Positions 1-6,214 of a stretch of DNA of 16,999 nt are shown here, piece after piece (the first letter of the stretch is position 1; every line of letters starts with the position of its first letter). Source of the stretch: Candidatus Portnoyibacteriota bacterium (GTDB taxonomy: Bacteria; Patescibacteriota; Minisyncoccia; RBG-13-40-8-A; JAUWHN01); NCBI GenBank assembly GCA_030605865.1, contig JAUWHN010000035.1, positions 1 through 16,999 on the forward strand, read 5' to 3'. The notes beneath the pieces were generated by a model. That model was not told the origin of the DNA. It searched no databases and was given only the letters and a program-made list of their open reading frames with translations. The translations under genes and the position numbers were made by a program.

Positions 1-1038
1 TGTGCTGACAGCTGAAAGAGATGTTCTAACTTGACTACTGGAAATAATTCTTGGAGCTCGTTTCTTGAGTTGAGATTTAGAAATAGTGTACGAATCAACA
101 CTTCTTCTGCTTCCAAATCGATTTCCTGGGATAAATGTCCAGGCTCTACTATAACTGTATGCGTAGTAATTATTGTAGTAGTTTCGGTAGTAATAAGAAT
201 TATATCCACCGTACCACAGCGGAGACCACCCAATGTAGTTGCCAAGGATAGACCACAGAACCCATGCAGGTCCCCAAGTTCTTGTAGGAATCCAGTACCA
301 GCCAAGTCCTGATCCCCAATGCCATCTTCCGTAGTGATGGGTGCACCATCCAAAAGGATCATAGGATATCCACATTCGACGCGAACGATACCAGTTCCAT
401 CTTCCGTAAGAATAAGGTCTCCATCCAAGCCTTAAGTGTCTTGCATAAGGAGTCCAGACATAGCCGTAAGGGGAAATATACTGCCAGCAACCGTAATGTC
501 TTAGCGTGCTTCCGTATCTGCCTAATTCTTCGGGTAAATACTCATCATCACGAGGAGTTAATTCTTCATTGCGTGCATTGTTCCACTTTTTGAAGCTTTT
601 TTTCGGTTTCACTAAATACCATTCTTCGCTTGAGAGATTAAGCTCCTTACTTTTGGACTTTACACCAATTTCAAGCTCGCCCTTTTTTACATAAATGTTG
701 CCACTTCGTACTTCTAATAAGGCAAATGTTTCAGTGAGAGAAGCGAATGTCATTATTGTGTTGTAGTCAAGACGAATAGCTCCGCCACCTTTCAGTAAAA
801 TTTCAACACGTCCATTAGCTGTAGTATTGATTTCCTCGCCCTCTTGGACGATTACATTCAACTCAACTTTTTCAAAATTCCGGAAAAATGGCTTGTCCTC
901 GCCTTTAATACATTTGATGTAGTTGATGTAAGCAACTGGTTCTGCTACTGTTTCTGCGTTATCAACGGTTCCTTGTGCCAAAATTGGCACAGTCATAAAA
1001 AATAATCCAATTACGAGAGTTAAGATTTTTTTATGCAT
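1..1038 (-). CDS. Secreted FecR-like / DUF6600-type protein, partial (3' end off window)
   Basis: An open frame of 346 codons runs from ATG at 1036-1038 to base 1 with no stop, so the C-terminus is missing. Residues 1-21 form a signal peptide (basic start MHKK, hydrophobic core, end PILA), so the product is probably exported. Residues about 55-145 resemble a FecR-type domain (ending near LLEVRSGNIYVKKG). Residues about 183-275 carry the Trp/Tyr/Gly-rich pattern of DUF6600: ISPYGYVWTPY, GWRPYSYGRW, DPFGWCTHHYGRW, GPAWVLW, YIGWSPL. A Tyr/Asn-rich stretch follows. These family assignments come from motif memory and the molecular function is unknown. The start is supported by a strong Shine-Dalgarno (AGAGAGG, about 6 bases upstream) and a consensus promoter. 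GC is visibly higher than in neighbouring genes and an SD of this strength is seen nowhere else in the window, so recent transfer or a chimeric contig is possible. Confidence 0.85.
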   Translation of the reverse strand, partial: MHKKILTLVIGLFFMTVPILAQGTVDNAETVAEPVAYINYIKCIKGEDKPFFRNFEKVELNVIVQEGEEINTTANGRVEILLKGGGAIRLDYNTIMTFASLTETFALLEVRSGNIYVKKGELEIGVKSKSKELNLSSEEWYLVKPKKSFKKWNNARNEELTPRDDEYLPEELGRYGSTLRHYGCWQYISPYGYVWTPYARHLRLGWRPYSYGRWNWYRSRRMWISYDPFGWCTHHYGRWHWGSGLGWYWIPTRTWGPAWVLWSILGNYIGWSPLWYGGYNSYYYRNYYNNYYAYSYSRAWTFIPGNRFGSRRSVDSYTISKSQLKKRAPRIISSSQVRTSLSAVST

Positions 1039-1116
1039 TTTGCACCTCTCTTAAAATAGATTTAGATTTTCAAAGATCAAAGATCTTTTAGATAGCTTTT
1101 CAGAAGCTACACTTAC

Positions 1117-1145
1117 ATCTTAGCATAATTTCGGGAACTTGTCAA
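1117..1145 (-). promoter_or_regulatory. Promoter of the FecR/DUF6600 gene
   Basis: On the minus strand TTGACA (1145-1140) is followed by a 17-base spacer and TAAGAT (1122-1117), with a TG one base before the -10. The predicted transcript start near 1110 gives a leader of about 72 bases. The leader contains a small hairpin (arms AGCTT/AAGCT, 1094-1108) and a perfect 10-base palindrome AAAGATCTTT (1079-1088). The hairpins have no clear role. Confidence 0.7.
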
Positions 1146-1234
1146 TAGCTTAAACCCGAAATTTTGTCACCTTGTCTTATCTTAGCCAAATCAAAGGAAT
1201 ATGTCAAGTGATGCTTTTTCCACAGTTTTGTTGT

Positions 1235-1274
1235 TTGCTATTTTATTTATTCACTATTATAATATAATAGTGAA
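1235..1274 (+). promoter_or_regulatory. Promoter with an operator-like palindrome over the -10
   Basis: TTGCTA (1235-1240), a 17-base spacer and TATAAT (1258-1263; a second overlapping TATAAT at 1263-1268) form a promoter for the gene at 1293. The -10 lies inside a perfect inverted repeat: arms TTCACTATTAT (1250-1260) and ATAATAGTGAA (1264-1274) around AAT. A dimeric repressor site would look like this, but no regulator gene is nearby. Confidence 0.6.
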
Positions 1275-1292
1275 CATAATTGCATTATATTT

Positions 1293-2693
1293 ATGGAAGA
1301 TGAACCAAAAAAAATAATCAAAATGTCTGATATTAAACCCCCTGCTGAAAAAGTTGAGCTGCCAGAGGAAGAAGAAAAAATTGAGGAGGAAGAGAAAGTT
1401 GAGGAGGAAGAAAAAGTTGAGGTTGAAGAAAAAGTTGAGGTTGAACTAAAAGAAGAACCAAAAATTTCTGAAGTAGAAGCCCCGACGCTCCGACAGCCGT
1501 CGGAGGAATCTATTTTTCCCGAGGAGTTATTTGCTCCAAAAGTCAAAAAAGCGAGGAAGAAAAGGATACTTGCAACCTTGAGCATCCTTTGTTTTATCAT
1601 TCTGGGATTTGTTGGCTATTTTACCCTGTCCAAGGCGGAAATAATAATAAAACCAAAGACAGAAACAATGCACTTTCAAACAGAATTTGGTATAGATAAA
1701 AACGTTGCCTTTATAGATTTAGATAATAATAAAATTCCAGGACAACTTTTTCAGGTTGAAAAAGAAGAGGAAAGAGAGTTTTTAGCAACTCAAGAAAAAG
1801 AACTTAGAGAAAAAGCCAAAGGAACAATTACTGTTTATAACCAATACAGTTCAGCACCCCAGACCCTGGTTAAAACCACCCGTTTTGTTTCTGAAAAAGG
1901 AAAGTTATTTAGAACAACTGAAACCATTGTTATTCCCGGAGCAAAAGTAGAAGAAGGACAAATTATTCCCAGCACCATAGATGTTGAAATTGTGGCAGCT
2001 GAACCAGGAAAAGAATATAATCTTGGGCCATCTTCTTTTACTATTCCGGGTTTTGAAGGAACTGCCAAATACACTGGTTTTTATGGAAAATCAACCCAAC
2101 CGATGGTTGGTGGGATTATAGGAAAAGTTAAAGTTGTCAGCGCAGATGATATTAAAGGAGCAAAAGATATTTTAGCTGTAGAATTAAAAGGAAAAGCCAA
2201 AAAAGAACTTGAAAAAAGGGTTCCTTCCGATTTAAAAATATTAAAAGATACTATGTTAGAAGAAATAACAGAATCGTCTTCTGATGTAGAGGCGGGTCAA
2301 GCAGCGGAAAAGTTTACAGTTATAACTAAAGTAGCAGTAAAAGTTTTAGGTTTTAACGAAGATGATGCTATCTCTTTAATAAATGAAAATCTTAAAGGGA
2401 AAATTTCAGAAAGCAAGGCATTGGTTTCAGACACTATAAGCCTCGATTATACAGTAACTGATATTAATTTAGATAAGGGATTAGCAAGGTTAACTTGCGA
2501 GGTCAAAGAAGATGTTGCTTGGAAAGTTGATACGGAAAAGGTTAAACAGGCCCTTGCTGGTAAAAATGAAATTAAGGTTCGCCAATATCTTGCTTCTTGC
2601 GATGAAATTGAAAGCGCCAAGGTTATTTTTTGGCCATTTTGGTTTAAAAAAATCCCCGTTAATGAGAAGAAGATTAAAATTACTCTTGACTAG
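1293..2693 (+). CDS. Single-pass membrane protein with baseplate-J-like extracytoplasmic region
   Basis: 466 aa. Residues 1-55 are very acidic, with four hexads of the K-V-E-E-E-E type; about 83-91 are basic (KVKKARKKR). A transmembrane helix at about 91-112 (ILATLSILCFIILGFVGYF) then leads into about 350 residues of beta-rich sequence. The acidic tail should be cytoplasmic and the large domain outside. The segment about 165-285 (KGTITVYNQYSS, TRFVSEKGKLFR, EYNLGPSSFTIPGF, then MVGG) resembles proteins that CPR genomes annotate as baseplate J-like or hypothetical. I recognise the type from memory only; no phage-tail neighbour supports a baseplate role. The ATG at 1293 sits about 25 bases after the predicted transcript start and has no Shine-Dalgarno. 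The gene ends against the infA promoter. Confidence 0.85.
   Translation: MEDEPKKIIKMSDIKPPAEKVELPEEEEKIEEEEKVEEEEKVEVEEKVEVELKEEPKISEVEAPTLRQPSEESIFPEELFAPKVKKARKKRILATLSILCFIILGFVGYFTLSKAEIIIKPKTETMHFQTEFGIDKNVAFIDLDNNKIPGQLFQVEKEEEREFLATQEKELREKAKGTITVYNQYSSAPQTLVKTTRFVSEKGKLFRTTETIVIPGAKVEEGQIIPSTIDVEIVAAEPGKEYNLGPSSFTIPGFEGTAKYTGFYGKSTQPMVGGIIGKVKVVSADDIKGAKDILAVELKGKAKKELEKRVPSDLKILKDTMLEEITESSSDVEAGQAAEKFTVITKVAVKVLGFNEDDAISLINENLKGKISESKALVSDTISLDYTVTDINLDKGLARLTCEVKEDVAWKVDTEKVKQALAGKNEIKVRQYLASCDEIESAKVIFWPFWFKKIPVNEKKIKITLD
1377..1448 (+). repeat. Four in-frame 18-bp tandem repeats
   Basis: Units at 1377-1394, 1395-1412, 1413-1430 and 1431-1448 share the pattern AAAGTTGAGGWKGAAGAR and encode K-(V/I)-E-(E/V)-E-(E/L). 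They form the acidic cytoplasmic tail of the membrane protein and probably change copy number by slippage. Confidence 0.8.
1488..1505. repeat. In-frame palindrome in the membrane-protein gene
   Basis: Arms CTCCGAC and GTCGGAG (7 bp) flank the loop AGCC. It encodes part of TLRQPSEES in the disordered cytoplasmic region just after the acidic repeats. It is the weakest member of the in-frame palindrome set, because a 7-bp arm can occur by chance. Confidence 0.45.
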
Positions 2694-2714
2694 TAAATAA
2701 AATTTTGCTATATT
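2686..2714 (+). promoter_or_regulatory. Promoter of the infA-rpoA-rpsI block
   Basis: TTGACT (2686-2691), a 17-base spacer, TATATT (2709-2714) with an extended TG. The -35 overlaps the TAG stop (2691-2693) of the upstream gene. The transcript should start near 2721, only about 11 bases before the infA ATG. It is the best visible promoter for the 4-kb ribosomal block. Confidence 0.7.
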
Positions 2715-2731
2715 GTTTCTATACTCATTTT

Positions 2732-2947
2732 ATGACAAAAAAAAATATTAAAAGGCAAGGAATAGTTATTGAAAAATTCCCCAATGCCACTTTTAAAGTC
2801 AAATTGGATAACGACAAAGAGACATTAGCTTATATTTCCGGTAAAATGCGTATTTATAGAATAAAGATTTTACCCGGGGACAAAGTAACTGTAGAGCTAA
2901 GTCCTTATGATGAAACAAGGGGGAGAATTGTTTATAGGGAAAAATAA
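2732..2947 (+). CDS. infA: Translation initiation factor IF-1
   Basis: 71 aa, the usual length. IF-1 is an OB-fold protein that binds the A site of the 30S subunit and cooperates with IF-2 and IF-3 in start-site selection. Family motifs are visible: GIVIEKFPNATFKVKL at about 9-24, ISGKMRIYRIKILPGDKVTVELSPYD in the middle and GRIVYR at the end. The ATG at 2732 is preferred over the in-frame TTG at 2705, which would add nine residues unlike IF-1 and would lie upstream of the predicted transcript start. It leads the ribosomal block and is followed by rpmJ after one base. Confidence 0.96.
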   Translation: MTKKNIKRQGIVIEKFPNATFKVKLDNDKETLAYISGKMRIYRIKILPGDKVTVELSPYDETRGRIVYREK

Positions 2948-2948
2948 T

Positions 2949-3062
2949 ATGAAAGTTAGAGCTTCTGTTAAAAAAATCTGTAAGAAGTGTAAAACAGTTC
3001 GACGGAAGGGTCGGGTTTTTGTTATCTGTGAGAATCCGAGGCACAAACAAAGGCAAGGGTAA
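2949..3062 (+). CDS. rpmJ: 50S ribosomal protein L36 (bL36)
   Basis: A 37-codon gene starting one base after the infA stop. The protein begins MKVRASVKKICKKC and ends NPRHKQRQG, the standard bL36 sequence. The zinc-ribbon ligands C11, C14, C27 and H32 are all present, so this is the zinc-binding type. L36 binds 23S rRNA late in 50S assembly. The position between infA and rpsM is the usual bacterial order. The gene is complete and ends eight bases before the rpsM ATG. Confidence 0.97.
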   Translation: MKVRASVKKICKKCKTVRRKGRVFVICENPRHKQRQG

Positions 3063-3070
3063 CTAATACT

Positions 3071-3460
3071 ATGGCAAGAATCGCTGGGATTAATATCCCT
3101 GATAATAAAAGAATAGAAATAGCCTTAACCTATATTTACGGAATAGGGCGGGTTTTAAGTAATCAAATTTTGAAAGAAGCTAAAGTGGATTTCAATAAAC
3201 GGACCTCCCAGCTTTCGGATGAGGAATTGAATTCTTTAAGAAAGACCATTGACGAAAAGAAATATAGATTAGAAGGAGATTTAAGGCGAGAAATTATGCT
3301 CAATATTAAACGCTTAAAAGAGATTGGCTCTTATCGGGGATCGCGTCACATGAAAGGATTGCCGGTTCGCGGCCAGCAAACCAAAACTAATTCCAGAACA
3401 ATAAGGGGAAATGTTCGAAGAACCATGGGAAGCGGTAAGAGAAAGATGGAAAAAACATAA
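3071..3460 (+). CDS. rpsM: 30S ribosomal protein S13 (uS13)
   Basis: 129 aa. S13 sits in the head of the small subunit and contacts the P-site tRNA and the B1 bridges. The start MARIAGINIPDNKRIEIALTY, the YGIGR motif (about 23-27) and the C-terminal block GSRHMKGLPVRGQQTKTNSRT with a basic tail are diagnostic. The length is about ten residues above the Escherichia coli protein. It lies eight bases after rpmJ. A weak AAGGGT upstream could act as a poor Shine-Dalgarno. Confidence 0.97.
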   Translation: MARIAGINIPDNKRIEIALTYIYGIGRVLSNQILKEAKVDFNKRTSQLSDEELNSLRKTIDEKKYRLEGDLRREIMLNIKRLKEIGSYRGSRHMKGLPVRGQQTKTNSRTIRGNVRRTMGSGKRKMEKT

Positions 3461-3477
3461 AACAAGTCAGACTTGTT
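3461..3477. repeat. Palindrome between rpsM and rpsK
   Basis: AACAAGTC (3461-3468), A, GACTTGTT (3470-3477) is a perfect palindrome directly after the rpsM stop. In RNA it could form a 7-bp hairpin with a 3-base loop. There is no T-run after it, so it is not an intrinsic terminator. It may be a processing, stabilising or feedback site. Confidence 0.5.
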
Positions 3478-3483
3478 AAAAAT

Positions 3484-3933
3484 ATGGGGAAGAAACGTAT
3501 TATAAAACAAACAACTGAAGAAGTGTTAAGGGAAAAAGAGGCCAGAGAAGTAGCAGTAAAAGGTAAAAAAGAAGTTAAAGGAAAAAAAATAGTTCGCGGC
3601 AAGGCCTATATCCAATCAACTTACAATAACACTATAATAACCATTACAGATTCTGATGGAAATGTTTTGGCTTGGGAAAGCGCTGGAGGAGTTGGCTTTA
3701 AAGGACCTAAAAAGGCCACTCCCTTTGCTGCTTCTAAAGCCGTTGAATCCTTGGTAAGAAAACTGGCTAAAACAGGCCTTAGAGAAGTGATGGTTTTTGT
3801 AAAAGGAATTAGTTCGGGCAGAGAGGCAGCAATAAGGGCTCTGGCAAATCAAGGGATAGATATCATATCCATTAAAGACGTTACCCCAGTACCGCATAAT
3901 GGGTGCAGGCCGCGTAAACCTAGGCGGGTTTAA
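3484..3933 (+). CDS. rpsK: 30S ribosomal protein S11 (uS11)
   Basis: 149 aa. S11 lies on the platform of the small subunit next to the mRNA exit and S18/S21. The conserved core starts near residue 38 (GKAYIQSTYNNTIITITD), continues through SAGGVGFKGPKKATPFAA, and ends DVTPVPHNGCRPRKPRRV, the universal S11 C-terminus. Residues 1-37 are a charged Lys/Glu-rich extension, making the protein about 20 residues longer than the Escherichia coli form. No Shine-Dalgarno is visible before the ATG. The stop is one base before rpsD. Confidence 0.97.
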   Translation: MGKKRIIKQTTEEVLREKEAREVAVKGKKEVKGKKIVRGKAYIQSTYNNTIITITDSDGNVLAWESAGGVGFKGPKKATPFAASKAVESLVRKLAKTGLREVMVFVKGISSGREAAIRALANQGIDIISIKDVTPVPHNGCRPRKPRRV

Positions 3934-3934
3934 T

Positions 3935-4552
3935 ATGAACGAAGCAAGCTGTAAAAAGTGTAGAAGGGCAGGTCAAAAACTTTTTCTAAAAGGGGAGCGT
4001 TGTTTTACTCCTAAATGCGCAATGGTTAAAAAATCTTATCCTCCGGGGATTCACGGCAAAAAAAGAAGAACTGTTTCGGAATATGGCGCTCAATTAGCTG
4101 AAAAACAAAAAATTTGTCAGATTTATAATATTCGAGAAAGACAATTTAAGCGCTATTTTAGAGAGGCCTCAAAAGAAAAAGGGGTTATTGGGGATAATCT
4201 ATCAAAAAAACTGGAAATACGTTTAGATAATGTTATTTTTAGATTAGGATTCGCGGAATCTCGAAGCAATGCTCGCCAACTTGTTAACCATGGTCATATT
4301 TTGGTTAATAACAAAAAAACAAATTTTCCTTCTTTTGGGATAAAACCAAAGGACGTTATAAAGATTAAAAAATCTAGTCTCAATTTAGGGCTATTTAAAA
4401 ATCTAAAAACTAAACTAAAAAAATTCGATGTCCCTAAATGGCTATCTTTAGATAAAACTAAATTAGAAGGAAAAGTTATTTCTTGGCCAAGCCAAAAAGA
4501 CATCAATATTCCTGTTGATATACGAATGATAGTGGAGTATTATTCACGTTAA
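3935..4552 (+). CDS. rpsD: 30S ribosomal protein S4 (uS4)
   Basis: 205 aa, the usual length. S4 is a primary 16S rRNA binder that starts body assembly of the small subunit, and in many bacteria it represses its own operon. Four cysteines (C6, C9, C23, C28) make this the zinc-binding type. The S4 RNA-binding domain lies at about 93-145 (RLDNVIFRLGFAESRSNARQ, VNHGHILVNN). The C-terminal block (WLSLD, then INIPVDIRMIVEYYSR) is conserved. The ATG at 3935 is chosen because a frame start at 3899 lies inside rpsK and adds residues foreign to S4. It ends 90 bases before rpoA, the largest gap in this block. Confidence 0.97.
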   Translation: MNEASCKKCRRAGQKLFLKGERCFTPKCAMVKKSYPPGIHGKKRRTVSEYGAQLAEKQKICQIYNIRERQFKRYFREASKEKGVIGDNLSKKLEIRLDNVIFRLGFAESRSNARQLVNHGHILVNNKKTNFPSFGIKPKDVIKIKKSSLNLGLFKNLKTKLKKFDVPKWLSLDKTKLEGKVISWPSQKDINIPVDIRMIVEYYSR

Positions 4553-4560
4553 TCATAATT

Positions 4561-4623
4561 CGAATGATACGAATAGTTATGCGAATGCCGCGAATAAATT
4601 CATTGCATTCGAATGTTTATTCG
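4561..4623. repeat. CGAAT-motif array between rpsD and rpoA
   Basis: CGAAT occurs at 4561, 4570, 4582, 4591 and 4610, and its reverse complement ATTCG at 4558, 4607 and 4619. Spacing is irregular (9, 12, 9, 19 bases). It fills the rpsD-rpoA gap. A similar shorter set lies before proS. The function is unknown; slippage-prone intergenic filler is likely. Confidence 0.6.
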
Positions 4624-4642
4624 TAGATTAGAATTACAAAAC

Positions 4643-5506
4643 ATGGAGACAAATATTCTCTTACCAAAGTCCCCTAAAATTATCAAAAGAGGGGAGAATC
4701 GGGCTGTTTTTGAAATTGAAAACTGTTATCCAGGTTACGGAATGACGTTGGGCAATGCTTTTAGGCGAGTTCTCCTTTCTTCTTTACCAGGAGCAGCTGT
4801 TACAGCAATAAAGATTAAGGGCGCCGAACATGAGTTTTCAACCATCCCTCATGTTTTAGAAGACGTTATCCAGATAATTTTAAATCTAAAACAGGTAAGA
4901 TTTAAAAAATATTCTGAAGAACCTATAACCTTAACTCTCAAAACAAAAGGGGAGAAAAAAGTCAAAGCATCGGAAATCAAATTAACCTCTGATATTGAAA
5001 TGGTTAATAAAGACGCTTATATTGCCTCCCTTACGGATAAAAAGGCAGAATTAGATATAGAAATCGAAGTTAACTCTGGCCTTGGTTACGTACCGGTTGA
5101 ACAAAGGAAAAAAGAAAAATTACCAATTGGTTCTATTGCTGTTGATGCCATCTTTTCTCCTGTAAAACGAGTGAATTATGAAGTGGAGAATATGCGAGTA
5201 GGGAATAGAACAGATTTTAACAGATTGAAGATTGATATAAAAACTGATGGCAGCATTACGCCGGAAGAAGCTTTTAATAAAACAGCTCAAATTTTAGTAG
5301 ATTATTTTAGTTTATTTGTTGGGAAAAAGCAGGAGAAAAAAAGCCAGCCTGCGGCCCGCCTTGCCGCGAGGCAGGCTGGTCAGCCGAAGGCTGAAAAAAA
5401 GGAGAAAAAACCCCAGAAAAAAACCAAAGTAACACTAAAAACAAAAATAACAGCAAAGAAAAGTAATAATAAAACGAAAAAGAAAGAGAGCAAAAAGAAG
5501 AAATAA
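4643..5506 (+). CDS. rpoA: RNA polymerase alpha subunit, lacking the C-terminal domain
   Basis: 287 aa. The alpha N-terminal domain dimerises and nucleates assembly of beta and beta'. Its signatures are present: PGYGMTLGNAFRRVLLSSLPG (about 30-50), EFSTIPHVLEDV, LGYVPVEQR, and NMRVGNRTDFNRLKIDIKTDG with EEAFNKTAQILVDYF near 215-228. After about residue 230 there is no alpha-CTD (the domain that binds UP elements and activators). Instead there is a tail of about 57 residues, first encoded by a palindrome cluster (QPAARLAARQAGQPKA) and then almost pure Lys/Thr. The ATG at 4643 is chosen because an in-frame ATG at 4613 lies in the CGAAT array and adds ten residues unlike RpoA. No Shine-Dalgarno is seen. 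rplQ follows after one base. Confidence 0.95.
   Translation: METNILLPKSPKIIKRGENRAVFEIENCYPGYGMTLGNAFRRVLLSSLPGAAVTAIKIKGAEHEFSTIPHVLEDVIQIILNLKQVRFKKYSEEPITLTLKTKGEKKVKASEIKLTSDIEMVNKDAYIASLTDKKAELDIEIEVNSGLGYVPVEQRKKEKLPIGSIAVDAIFSPVKRVNYEVENMRVGNRTDFNRLKIDIKTDGSITPEEAFNKTAQILVDYFSLFVGKKQEKKSQPAARLAARQAGQPKAEKKEKKPQKKTKVTLKTKITAKKSNNKTKKKESKKKK
5344..5393. repeat. In-frame palindrome pair in the rpoA tail
   Basis: Hairpin 1 has arms CCAGCCTGC (5344-5352) and GCAGGCTGG (5371-5379), with an inner GCGG/CCGC pair. Hairpin 2 directly follows after a T: CAGCC-GAA-GGCTG (5381-5393). It is GC-rich in an A-rich context and encodes the Ala/Arg/Gln segment at about residues 234-251, just past the alpha-NTD. 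Confidence 0.85.
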
Positions 5507-5507
5507 T

Positions 5508-5858
5508 ATGAGGCATAGGAAAAAAGGGCGAAAATTTACCAAATCCAAAGATCAACGAAGGGCATTGCTTCGTAGCCTGTCTTCATCTTTAATTCTTAAA
5601 GAAAAAATAACTACCACCGAAGCCAAAGCAAAAGAATTAAAATCTTTTGTTGAAAAATCCATTACTCGAGCTAAAAAAGACACTGTAGCCAATAGAAGGC
5701 TTTTGATTAAAGATTTTTCAAATAAGGTGGTAAAAAAAATGTTTCAAGAATTAGGTTCTCGTTATAAAAGTCGTGCTGGAGGATACACCAGAATTACAAA
5801 AATCAGCCCCCGAAAAAGCGATGGGGCAAGAATGGCGGTGATAGAATTAATGAAATGA
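5508..5858 (+). CDS. rplQ: 50S ribosomal protein L17 (bL17)
   Basis: 116 aa, slightly shorter than the Escherichia coli protein. L17 sits by the peptide exit tunnel on the solvent side of the large subunit. The N-terminus MRHRKKGRKFTKSKDQRRAL, the TTTEAKAKELKSFVEKSIT block (about 36-56) and the C-terminal GGYTRITKISPRKSDGA pattern are diagnostic. It follows rpoA after one base, the classic rpoA-rplQ pair, and its stop overlaps the rplM start by four bases (ATGA), which favours translational coupling. Confidence 0.97.
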   Translation: MRHRKKGRKFTKSKDQRRALLRSLSSSLILKEKITTTEAKAKELKSFVEKSITRAKKDTVANRRLLIKDFSNKVVKKMFQELGSRYKSRAGGYTRITKISPRKSDGARMAVIELMK

Positions 5859-6214
5859 AAAAAATATATACAATTGATGCTACTGGCAGGATTCTGGGTC
5901 GGTTAGCAACCGAGGTCGCTGTTTTGCTGCAAGGAAAACACAAACCAAACTTTGCTCCTCATTTAGACGCAAAAGATGAGGTAATAGTTATAAATACCTC
6001 TAAAATAAAAATTACGGGCAAGAAAAGTGAACAAAAAAAATATTATCGACACTCTGGCTACCCTGGCGGTATAAAAGAAATAAAATACAAAGATTTGTTT
6101 ACAAAAAATCCAGATGAAGTTTTGAGAAAAGCTGTTTATGGAATGTTGCCCAGAAATAAATTAAGAGCCAAAATGATAAATAGATTAATATTATTTAAAA
6201 ATGACAAAGACTAA
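5855..6214 (+). CDS. rplM: 50S ribosomal protein L13 (uL13), short form
   Basis: 119 aa. L13 is an early assembly protein that binds 23S rRNA. The core is clear: TIDATGRILGRLATEVAVLL, GKHKPNFAPHLDAKDEVIVIN, KKYYRHSGYPGGIKE and VYGMLPRNKLRAKM. Compared with the 142-residue Escherichia coli protein it lacks about 10-13 residues at the N-terminus and about 12 at the C-terminus, so it is trimmed at both ends. The ATG overlaps the rplQ stop by four bases, and its own end overlaps rpsI by 14 bases. rplM-rpsI is the usual bacterial pair. Confidence 0.96.
   Translation: MKKIYTIDATGRILGRLATEVAVLLQGKHKPNFAPHLDAKDEVIVINTSKIKITGKKSEQKKYYRHSGYPGGIKEIKYKDLFTKNPDEVLRKAVYGMLPRNKLRAKMINRLILFKNDKD

Noticed and set aside
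31..694. Plus-strand open frames at 31-312 and 506-694
   Set aside because: They oppose the clear signal-peptide/FecR/DUF6600 frame on the minus strand and show only low-complexity Ser-rich sequence.
1247..1600. Minus-strand Ser/Phe-repeat open frame
   Set aside because: It is the antisense image of the 18-bp Glu/Lys tandem repeat and has no independent signal.
5307..5555. Minus-strand open frame opposite the rpoA tail
   Set aside because: It is a Phe/Leu/Ser-rich antisense image of the lysine-rich tail.
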